A stretch of 64,000 bases of DNA. Origin: CBDDFS01 sp965227255. Lineage in GTDB: Bacteria > Bacteroidota > Bacteroidia > Flavobacteriales_E > Vicingaceae. A program made the translations under genes and the position numbers. The first letter of the stretch is position 1. Every line of letters starts with the position of its first letter. This document shows, in pieces, positions 1 to 7,595 of this stretch. The stretch spans positions 1-64,000 of the forward strand of contig CBDDFS010000003.1 of assembly GCA_965227255.1 (NCBI GenBank), given 5' to 3'. The notes under the pieces are model-generated. The model worked only from the letters and a program-made list of their open reading frames with translations, did no database searches and had not been told where the DNA came from.

Positions 1-94
1 AATCCGGAAGAACATAGTCATAAGACTCCTGAGCACTGAGGCTACCTGCCATCAGAGCAACAATCGTAAACAGACTAAATATTCTTCCAATCAT
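1..94 (-). CDS. Secreted protein, N-terminus only (runs off left edge)
   Basis: The minus strand opens with ATG at 94 and stays open to the window edge. The 31 visible residues begin MIGRIFSLFTIVALMAGS and continue to a signal-peptidase-like LSAQ site, so the product is exported. Everything after the signal peptide lies outside the window, so no function can be given. It starts 26 bases after the stop of the broken cyclophilin gene on the same strand and may share its transcript. Confidence 0.6.
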   Translation of the reverse strand, partial: MIGRIFSLFTIVALMAGSLSAQESYDYVLPD

Positions 95-120
95 TGTCCA
101 TAAAGATAATGAATAATGGA

Positions 121-802
121 TTATTTCAGGTCGTTGAATGTTTTCAAAGCATCGAACTTCTTGGCATCCTTTCCTTTGCGAATAATCTCAACATGTTCGA
201 TAACGTCGCCTTGCTGAATGGCATTGACTACTTCCTGTCCTTCAACCACATGACCAAAGACAGAATGTCTGTTGTCGAGCCATGGAGTTTCAAGGTGGGT
301 GATAAAGAATTGGCTTCCATTCGTACCCGGACCCGCATTGGCCATGGAAAGAATTCCCGGTCTGTCATGCTTAAGCGTCGGATCAAACTCGTCTTTGAAA
401 GAATAACCCGGACCACCTGAACCGTTCTCCGGCTGGATCTCCACCCTGGATCATAAAGTTGTCAATAACTCTATGGAATTTAAGTCCATCCGTAGTAAGC
501 TTCACCTTCTCCTTTAGCGCTGTTAGGAATTCTCTCCTTCCGCCAAACCGACAAAATTGGCCACGGTAAGTGGAGTTTTTTTCCATTTCCAGATAAAGCA
601 GGATATTACCCTTATTGGTTTGAATTTCTGCGAATAAGCCTTTGCTGTAGTCCATTTCTTCTTGTTTTTCTTCTTGTATTACTTCTTTATTTCCCTGTGA
701 GGCAACAGTATTGTTTCTTCTTTCTTCATTTCCTCCTCCTGAACACGCCTGGAGTCCAAAAGTGAAGAGCATGAAAATCGAAACAAAAGATATAGTTCTC
801 AT
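121..802 (-). pseudogene. Peptidyl-prolyl cis-trans isomerase (cyclophilin) lipoprotein, frameshifted
   Basis: Read across three frames this is a cyclophilin-type isomerase that would assist folding in the envelope. The first frame gives a lipoprotein signal (FGLQAC) and the start of the domain (LFAEIQTNKGNILLYLEMEK). The last frame gives the second half, with GSGGPGYSFKDEF, MANAGPGTNGSQFFIT and HSVFGHVVEGQEVV. Correct cyclophilin sequence is restored only by dropping four single bases: one in the T7 run at 576-582, one near 533-536, one C at 490-491 and one near 427. The pieces between them then read TPLTVANFVGLAEG, RIPNSAKGEGEAYYDGLKFH and DPAGNGSGG. All catalytic-region text is still present, so this is either a very young pseudogene or a local sequence error. 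The restored protein would be about 226 residues. Confidence 0.85.
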
Positions 803-853
803 ATGTTTTAAATTTTGCCCAAAAATAGAATTATTGAAAAATGAAAATGAAAA

Positions 854-875
854 AGCCCCGAAGTATTTCGGGGCT
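854..875 (-). terminator. Rho-independent terminator of the sigma factor gene
   Basis: A perfect 9-bp stem (AGCCCCGAA / TTCGGGGCT) with a 4-base loop is followed, in the minus direction, by a T-rich stretch. It lies just beyond the sigma factor stop codon and separates that gene from the cyclophilin gene. Confidence 0.85.
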
Positions 876-881
876 CAATTC

Positions 882-1745
882 TTATAGATATGATTGAAGA
901 TTGCCGGTCTTCGAAATTCTTCTCAACCTTCTCAATCCTCTTTCCTTGATCTGTCTGATTCTTTCCCTGGTCAGACCGTAATTAATTCCGATCTCTTCCA
1001 GTGTCAGTTCTTTTCTGCCGTCAAGGCCAAAGAATGCTTTGATCACTTCAGCTTCAATACCTTTTAAGTATTGCAATGACCTTTCAATATCCTGCGCAAG
1101 TGATTCGTGAAGCAACGTGGCATTCGGTGCCTTGGTCTCAGTATTTTCAAGAATACTGATCAAACTGTTGTTGTCTTCATCGTTCAACATTGGCGCATCA
1201 ACTGAGATCTGTTTTTTAGACATCTTAAGAGAGTTCTCTACTTTATCAACATCCATGTCCACTACTTCACTAAGTTCAATAGCAGTTGGAAGCCTTTCGT
1301 TCTTTTGCTCGAACTCAATAGTGGCTTTGTTGATCTTCTGGATCTCTCCCAATCTGTTGTGAGGAAGCCTGATCGTACGTGAATTATCCGCTGCAGCTTT
1401 CAAAATGCTCTGTCTGATCCACCAGACAGCATATGAAATGAACTTAAATCCTTTCGTATGATCGTATCTCTTCGCAGCTTCAATCAAACCGAGGTTACCC
1501 TCATTGATCAAATCTTCAAGAGTAAGACCTGTATTCTGATACTGTTTCGCAACAGAAATCACGAATCGCAAGTTGGCTCTCACCAATTTGTTTAAAGCGG
1601 TTTCATCGCCAGCCTGAATTCGCTGTGCCAATTCCACCTCTTCTTCAGCCGTAATCATCCCTTCTTTCGATACATCCTGAAGATACTTCTCCAGTGATCT
1701 ACTTTCCCGCTTGGTAATCTGTTGACTGATTTTTAATTGTCTCAT
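882..1745 (-). CDS. rpoD: Primary RNA polymerase sigma factor (RpoD/SigA, short Bacteroidota type)
   Basis: The 287-residue protein directs core RNA polymerase to housekeeping promoters. In order it shows region 1.2 (SRSLEKYLQDVSKEGMIT), region 2 (NLRFVISVAKQYQNTGL, DLINEGNLGLIEAAKRYD, FKFISYAVWWIRQSI), region 3 and region 4.2 (LTLEEIGINYGLTRERIRQI). Region 1.1 and the non-conserved insert of proteobacterial RpoD are absent, as is usual for the primary sigma factor of this phylum. The matching promoter style (TAnnTTTG, little or no -35 hexamer) appears before several genes here. It is a single-gene unit with its own terminator at 854-875. The 224 bases upstream hold no gene. Confidence 0.97.
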   Translation of the reverse strand: MRQLKISQQITKRESRSLEKYLQDVSKEGMITAEEEVELAQRIQAGDETALNKLVRANLRFVISVAKQYQNTGLTLEDLINEGNLGLIEAAKRYDHTKGFKFISYAVWWIRQSILKAAADNSRTIRLPHNRLGEIQKINKATIEFEQKNERLPTAIELSEVVDMDVDKVENSLKMSKKQISVDAPMLNDEDNNSLISILENTETKAPNATLLHESLAQDIERSLQYLKGIEAEVIKAFFGLDGRKELTLEEIGINYGLTRERIRQIKERGLRRLRRISKTGNLQSYL

Positions 1746-1969
1746 CTACTTACTGTTGTTTGTTTATTTATATCCATCAAAAACCGTGCTAAAACACTTC
1801 TATTTATTAGAACGCATATATAACACAAAGGTTGCTTGAATAAGAATCTATTTTGTTAATTATTGTTAAAGCGTTAAACCGCTGATTTTAAAGTTATTAA
1901 TGATCTAAAGATAAAATATCCCTGACAAAGCGTCATATCATTAAATCTACTTTCTTGTATTCTCAATTT

Positions 1970-4144
1970 TTATTCAACCAATTTCATCTCGTCGAGGAGA
2001 TAACCGGCATTGGCGTATTTATCGATAATAAAGAGCGTATACCTGATATCAACGGATATCGTTCTCTGCAATTCTGGTTCGAATGCTATATCACCACTCA
2101 TGGCTTCCCAGTTACCGTCGAAAGCCGTACCAATTAACTCGCCATTACCATTGATTACAGGACTTCCGGAGTTACCACCTGTAATGTCGTTGCTTGAAAT
2201 AAAGCAAACGATCAGGTCGCCATCCTCTCCGTACCTTCCGTAATCTCTCTTCGCGTGTAATTCTTTTAATTTATCCGGAACGTTGAATTCAAAGTTGTTC
2301 GGATCTTCTTTTTCCATCACTCCATCAAGAGTTGTCACATAGTCGTAATGAACGGCATCCATCGGATCGTAATCACCTACCTTACCATAAGAGATTCTCA
2401 TGGTAGAATTAGCGTCCGGATAGTATACCTTATCTGCGTTCATTTTTCTCAATCCGTCAACATACAACCTTCCTGTCTTCCCTAGAGAAGCGCTTACATT
2501 CTTAACGTTCGGAACTATGTTTGTATTGTACTCACTTCTGATCTCACCAATTAATTTATAGGCAGGATCATTTTGCAACTTTTTCAGGTTAGGTTTATCA
2601 AGGAAAGCATTGACATTTTTCTTGCTTGAGAAGATAGATTTGTCAAAGATCATATCAGCGATCTTATTGAAATCATTTTTATTCTTGCTGGCAAGATTCT
2701 TAAAGTATTCAGCTTTCTGATCTTCCGGCACATCTTCGTTGTAATATGTCAACATAGCCGCAAGTACTTCTTTATCAATACCGGCATCATAGTCATCAAA
2801 GTAATCACCCAATCCACCTCTTAGAGATTCGATGGTTTTCATCTTCTTGTCCTCATCAACCTCATCGGCCGACATAATGCTTTCCAATCCGGCAAAGTTT
2901 CTGCTGTATCTCAGGATCTCAACTCCATAAATGGCTTCAGAGATATAATTGCTGGTCAGTTTATATTTTGAAAGCTCCTTGTATGCATTCTCATAATCTG
3001 ACATGACATTTCCGTAAATAGACTTTCTCTCTTCATCCTGGTTAACCCAGGCAACGAATGCATCTTCTTCAGCTTTCTTCTTATCATAGACCTTGAGTCT
3101 TTTCAAACCTCTTGTTTGTCCAACGAAATACTTCCAGTAATTACTTACCCCACTTTGCTTGGCAGCGTACTTAAGTCTAGTCGTATCCGACTGTGCCATG
3201 GCTGCTTCGTAGATATCCAGCTTCTTTCTTCTGATCTTAACCCTACTTGGCTGGTCAATCGTGATAGCTAGTTCAACTCCGTAAGAAGTAAGGAATCTGT
3301 CAGTGCTTCCCGGGAATCCAAAGATCATAGCGTAATCGTCCTGCTTGACTCCTTTCAAAGAAATTGGAAGGAAGTGATCAGGTGTATAAGGAACATTATC
3401 TTCAGAATAAGCGGCAGGATTATTATCCTTATCAGCATAGATTCTAAACAGGCTGAAGTCTCCTGTATGTCTCGGCCAAACCCAGTTGTCGGTGTCGAAA
3501 CCAAATTTACCAATGGATGAAGGTGGAGCACCTACGAACCTCACGTCTTCATAGATTTTATAATGGAAAATGTAATATTCATTTCCCTTAAAGAATGGTT
3601 TGATCACAGCGTGAATAAACTCTTCTTTTTCCGCTTCATTTTTAAGGCTGTCCATTCTGGCGGCAACCAACTTGGCTCTTTCTTCCTCCGAAGTATTGTA
3701 GTCGATGCCATCAAGAACAACATCGGTTACATCATCCATTCTTTGAAGAATATGAACTACAAAACCGGCCGGTTTCTCTTCGCTGAGATCCATGGCCCAA
3801 AAACCATCTTTCAAGTAATCATTGTCTTTATCACTCAGTGCCTGAATAGCACTATAACCACAGTGGTGGTTTGTAAGGAAAAGTCCCTTACTGGAAATGA
3901 TCTCACCCGAGCAAAAATTGAAAGAACCTCCCCAGCCTGGTCGACCCAGACCTACAACGGCGTCTTTAATACTTGAATTATTAATACTGTACAGATCTTC
4001 AGCAGTAAGCTGCAATCCTGTTCCCTGCATTTCTGCTTCGTTCAGCTTCTTGATGAGCATAGGTATCCACATCCCTTCTCCGGCAAGGCCTAGCTGAGCA
4101 ATTAACAATAGTGAAATTGTAATTCCTAGACTTCTTTTCAACAT
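1970..4144 (-). CDS. S46 family dipeptidyl-peptidase (DPP7-like)
   Basis: This exported serine peptidase of 724 residues would remove dipeptides from peptide N-termini in the periplasm. A signal peptide (MLKRSLGITISLLLIAQLGLAG) precedes the S46 hallmark EGMWIP. The catalytic His lies in LTNHHCGY (about residue 93) and the nucleophile in GGNSGSPV (Ser about 659). In the family, the residue 18 after the nucleophile separates DPP11 (Arg, acidic P1) from DPP7 (Gly, hydrophobic P1). Here it is Gly, in TAFDGNWEA, so DPP7-type specificity is inferred. Length matches the family (about 700-720). It is transcribed alone; a -7-like box lies at 4165-4172. Confidence 0.93.
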   Translation of the reverse strand: MLKRSLGITISLLLIAQLGLAGEGMWIPMLIKKLNEAEMQGTGLQLTAEDLYSINNSSIKDAVVGLGRPGWGGSFNFCSGEIISSKGLFLTNHHCGYSAIQALSDKDNDYLKDGFWAMDLSEEKPAGFVVHILQRMDDVTDVVLDGIDYNTSEEERAKLVAARMDSLKNEAEKEEFIHAVIKPFFKGNEYYIFHYKIYEDVRFVGAPPSSIGKFGFDTDNWVWPRHTGDFSLFRIYADKDNNPAAYSEDNVPYTPDHFLPISLKGVKQDDYAMIFGFPGSTDRFLTSYGVELAITIDQPSRVKIRRKKLDIYEAAMAQSDTTRLKYAAKQSGVSNYWKYFVGQTRGLKRLKVYDKKKAEEDAFVAWVNQDEERKSIYGNVMSDYENAYKELSKYKLTSNYISEAIYGVEILRYSRNFAGLESIMSADEVDEDKKMKTIESLRGGLGDYFDDYDAGIDKEVLAAMLTYYNEDVPEDQKAEYFKNLASKNKNDFNKIADMIFDKSIFSSKKNVNAFLDKPNLKKLQNDPAYKLIGEIRSEYNTNIVPNVKNVSASLGKTGRLYVDGLRKMNADKVYYPDANSTMRISYGKVGDYDPMDAVHYDYVTTLDGVMEKEDPNNFEFNVPDKLKELHAKRDYGRYGEDGDLIVCFISSNDITGGNSGSPVINGNGELIGTAFDGNWEAMSGDIAFEPELQRTISVDIRYTLFIIDKYANAGYLLDEMKLVE

Positions 4145-4164
4145 AGTTTTCTGATTTTGGGCCG

Positions 4165-4172
4165 CAAAGTTA
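4165..4172 (-). promoter_or_regulatory. Bacteroidota -7 box before the S46 peptidase
   Basis: The minus strand reads TAACTTTG, a full match to TAnnTTTG, about 20 bases before the ATG. No TTG was found at the expected -33 spacing, so this rests on the -7 box alone. Confidence 0.5.
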
Positions 4173-4272
4173 AATTATTATTCCAACCTAAAAAATTGAT
4201 TTACAAATAATCGCATGCTGAACACCTAAATAACAGCTCATTGCGACAAATGTTTCTTACTTTCGCGCTTTG

Positions 4273-6309
4273 ATGAATTTTCTGTTCCCGAACCACCTAT
4301 TCTTCCTCTTAGCCCTTTCGGTTCCAATAATCATTCATCTATTCAATTTCCGACGATATAAAAGGGTTGAATTTACCAATGTCCGCCTCCTCCAGGATAT
4401 AGAATCGACCACCAAATCAACCCGCAAACTTCGAAATCTCTTGATCCTCTTAATGAGATTGCTGGCTCTTACATTTATTGTTCTGGCCTTTGCACAGCCA
4501 TTCATACCTGCTTCAAATGCTGATGTAAATAAAGGAGGGAATCATGTCTTGATCTATCTGGATAATTCATTTTCCATGGAAGAAGGTGAAGGTGGAAATA
4601 CCTTGCTTGAAGATGGTCGCGATGCAGCCCAGGAATTGCTTCGTAGCTATGGAGATAGTAAACTCTATTATTTCCTGACTAATGAATTTTCCGGGACAGA
4701 TAATCTGGAAATGAGTTCTGAAGAACTGCAGAATGCCCTGGGGAAAACAGAAATCAGTCATGAATCCAGAAACCTGGATGAAATCATGAAAAGGATCAAA
4801 GGTATTCGCGATGAAAATACCTTAAATGATTTGACAGCTTATATTATAACCGACTTTCAGAAAAGTCAATATAATCTGAGTAGCCTTGATAATCTGGATT
4901 CTTCTCTGAACGTGAAATTCATCAAGGTGAAATCAGAGAATAGTTCCAATCTATCGGTCGACAGCTGCTGGTTTGAGAGTCCGATTCAAAGTCTGAATGG
5001 AATTGATACTCTCTGGGTCAGTGTTTCAAATTTTTCAGATGAGGCTATTGAAGACAGGCCGGTGAGGTTATTTATAAACGGTCGACAAACCAGCCTTCAA
5101 AGCATAAGCATTGCACCCTGGACATCAGAAAATGTCCCCGTCGTAGTTCAGAACAATGGCTTTGGAACATACACGGGAAGAATTGAAACGGTAGATGATG
5201 GAATTAGTCAGGACGATGTTTTGTATTTTTCTTTTAGCCTTGATTCCAATCTTTCGGTTTATCATATTGGAGCCAAAGAAGAAGAAAGAAACTTTAGGGC
5301 TGTATACGAAACATCCTTCAATTATAGAGCTGATAATGAAGGTAGTATTGATCTGAGTGTGTTGGCATCAAGTCGGGTTTTGGTCCTCAATTTGGCTTCA
5401 GATCTTTCTGCAGGACTTATCAACGAAGTGAAGGATCAGGTCAAGAGTGGTGCCAGTCTTGTGGTTTATTCAACAGATACCTCAGATCTTGAGCAAACCA
5501 ATGATGCCCTGATCAAACTTGGTCTTGAGAGAATCATTTCACATGACACCGCCAATCTTGTGATCAGCGACCTCAACATGAAATCGGATGCTTTGAACGG
5601 TGTGGTTGAACGCTTTCCCGACAATCCTAATTATCCGCGTTTGAGATCATATTATAAAATCGAAGAAAAGACAAGAATTGTAAAGGAAGATATCTTATCC
5701 TTTAACAACAATGATGTGGCCTTGAGAAGGTATGTCATTGGTAAGGGCAATGTTTACCTCTACTCTTTTCCTTTGACGAAAGAATCGGGAAATTATCTTG
5801 AGCATCCGCTTTTTGTTCCGATCTCCATAAACCTTGCATACATAAGCTCTTATAAACGTGATCTTTACTACACTCTAGGGCGGGAAGGAATGATAGAATT
5901 CACATATGCCGATTACAATAATGAGTCTGTACTTCATCTAAAAAATGAAAACATAGACATCATACCCGAAGTGAGAATCCTTTCCAACTCATACTATATT
6001 CTTTTGCATGAACAGATCGATATGGCCGGAATTTTCACCTTAAGTGAAGAAGAAAAGACATTCGATCATCTTGCTATCAATTTCAGTCGAAAGGAATCAG
6101 ATATTTCCAGATATTCCGAAGAAGATTTGAGTGCCTTTTCTAACTCAAGTCAGACAGGAAACATAGAGGTCATAGCAGGCAAAGGAGCCGAACTTGGAAG
6201 CAAGATCCGAATGGGAAATGAAGCGAAAACTCTATGGAAATATTGTGTTATTTTGGCCCTGATGTTTTTTGTGGCCGAAACGTTGATCATTAAATTCATG
6301 AAAGCGTGA
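4273..6309 (+). CDS. BatA/VWA-domain membrane protein
   Basis: The first ~80 residues are the BatA N-terminal domain (FLFPNHLFFLLALSVPIIIHL, FRRYKRVEFTNVRLL) with two membrane segments, followed by a von Willebrand A-like domain carrying the MIDAS pattern DNSFSME. A large periplasmic region follows, and a last membrane helix lies near the C-terminus. Such proteins are linked to the aerotolerance (Bat) system, but their biochemical role is not settled. I start at the ATG at 4273; the frame also has a TTG three bases earlier. Its last codons overlap the next gene by 4 nt, and it heads a four-gene operon. A weak -7-like box (TACTTTCG) lies at 4253-4260. Confidence 0.9.
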   Translation: MNFLFPNHLFFLLALSVPIIIHLFNFRRYKRVEFTNVRLLQDIESTTKSTRKLRNLLILLMRLLALTFIVLAFAQPFIPASNADVNKGGNHVLIYLDNSFSMEEGEGGNTLLEDGRDAAQELLRSYGDSKLYYFLTNEFSGTDNLEMSSEELQNALGKTEISHESRNLDEIMKRIKGIRDENTLNDLTAYIITDFQKSQYNLSSLDNLDSSLNVKFIKVKSENSSNLSVDSCWFESPIQSLNGIDTLWVSVSNFSDEAIEDRPVRLFINGRQTSLQSISIAPWTSENVPVVVQNNGFGTYTGRIETVDDGISQDDVLYFSFSLDSNLSVYHIGAKEEERNFRAVYETSFNYRADNEGSIDLSVLASSRVLVLNLASDLSAGLINEVKDQVKSGASLVVYSTDTSDLEQTNDALIKLGLERIISHDTANLVISDLNMKSDALNGVVERFPDNPNYPRLRSYYKIEEKTRIVKEDILSFNNNDVALRRYVIGKGNVYLYSFPLTKESGNYLEHPLFVPISINLAYISSYKRDLYYTLGREGMIEFTYADYNNESVLHLKNENIDIIPEVRILSNSYYILLHEQIDMAGIFTLSEEEKTFDHLAINFSRKESDISRYSEEDLSAFSNSSQTGNIEVIAGKGAELGSKIRMGNEAKTLWKYCVILALMFFVAETLIIKFMKA

Positions 6310-7595
6310 AGAAAAAAGAAGCGGTATCAGAAGACGTTTTTATTGCCAACGTAAAAGTTGTTGACCCCAATTCCCCTTTCAATAATAAGAAAGTAGATAT
6401 CCTTATCAGTGATGGAATAATCACAAGAATTGGTAAGGACCTTAAAGAGCCATTCGGTGCAACCAGAATTGAAGGTAAGAATATGACGGCATGTCCTGGA
6501 TTTGTGGATATGCATGTAAATGTTCAGGACCCCGGCTTTGAATTCAAGGAAGACATTGACAGCGCCCTCAAGGCTGCTGCCCAGGGAGGTTATACCGGAA
6601 TTCTGAGTGCTTCAACCACCGACCCGGTCGTTGATAATAAATCAGGAGTGGAATATCAGATACGCAAGTCGAAAGGACATCTCACTGACCTATGGGTAAG
6701 CGGATCGCTGAGTAAAAACCAGAAAGGAAAAGAACTGGCAGAAATGTATGATATGCACAAAGCCGGAGCTCTTGCTTTTTATGACTTCAAGAGCAATGTG
6801 AATGATAGTCAGTTGTTGAAACTCGCATTACTTTACGTGAAATCATTTGATGGACTCATCATGCTTCATCCTTCAGAACACTTCCTCACCTCTGGTGGAG
6901 AAGTCAATGAGGGTGAAATGAGTACCAGAAACGGACTGAAAGGTATTCCCGCAATTGCAGAAGAGATCGGCATCCACAGGGCATTGAAAATTGCTGAATA
7001 CACAGATCAGAAGATTCATTTCACCTCGGTTTCAACAATTGAGGGGTTAGATCTTATTAAGAAGGCAAGAAAAAAAGGCATCAAAGTAAGTTGTGGTGTG
7101 AGTGTTGCCAATCTTCTTTACAACGAAGGAGCACTTGATTCATTTGACTCAAATTTCAAGGTTAATCCTCCATTGAGAGATGAAAAGACAAGAAAGGCTT
7201 TGATTGATGGCCTCAAATCAGGCATCATTGACGTTGTTGTTTCCGATCATTGGCCTCAAAACGTTGAAAATAAGGAGTGTGAATTTGAAGTAGCGGATTT
7301 TGGCATGAGCACCTTGGAAAATGCAATTTCCATGGTTCGTACTGCAACGGATGAAAAGATTGAAATACCACAATTGGTAGATATTTTAAGCATGAAGCCG
7401 AGAAAAATACTGGGTCTAGACATTCCAGCAATTAAAGAAAAGGAAAGTGCGAACATCAGTGTGATTCAATTCAACGAGAAAGTTGAAAGCTCTGAGCTAA
7501 AGTACAGTCTGGGTGCAAACCAGCCTTCCTTTCCCGAAATGAAAGGGAAAGTTGTTGCGAGCATTAATAATGCCAAAGTTCATTTGAATTCATGA
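6306..7595 (+). CDS. Dihydroorotase-like amidohydrolase with degenerate metal site
   Basis: This 429-residue protein has the fold-wide pattern of dihydroorotases (GKNMTACPGFVDMHV, AAQGGYTGILSASTTDP, FKVNPPLRDEKTR, VVSDHWPQ). Active enzymes carry HxHxR after FVDM; here the sequence is HVNVQDPG, so one metal-binding His and the substrate-binding Arg are lost. The last strand Asp (SDH) remains. Similar degenerate copies (PyrX-like) are common in this phylum. They may have a structural or other role, so pyrimidine synthesis by this protein is doubtful. The start is GTG at 6306, overlapping the BatA stop by 4 nt; it is translationally coupled on both sides. Confidence 0.88.
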   Translation: MKKKEAVSEDVFIANVKVVDPNSPFNNKKVDILISDGIITRIGKDLKEPFGATRIEGKNMTACPGFVDMHVNVQDPGFEFKEDIDSALKAAAQGGYTGILSASTTDPVVDNKSGVEYQIRKSKGHLTDLWVSGSLSKNQKGKELAEMYDMHKAGALAFYDFKSNVNDSQLLKLALLYVKSFDGLIMLHPSEHFLTSGGEVNEGEMSTRNGLKGIPAIAEEIGIHRALKIAEYTDQKIHFTSVSTIEGLDLIKKARKKGIKVSCGVSVANLLYNEGALDSFDSNFKVNPPLRDEKTRKALIDGLKSGIIDVVVSDHWPQNVENKECEFEVADFGMSTLENAISMVRTATDEKIEIPQLVDILSMKPRKILGLDIPAIKEKESANISVIQFNEKVESSELKYSLGANQPSFPEMKGKVVASINNAKVHLNS

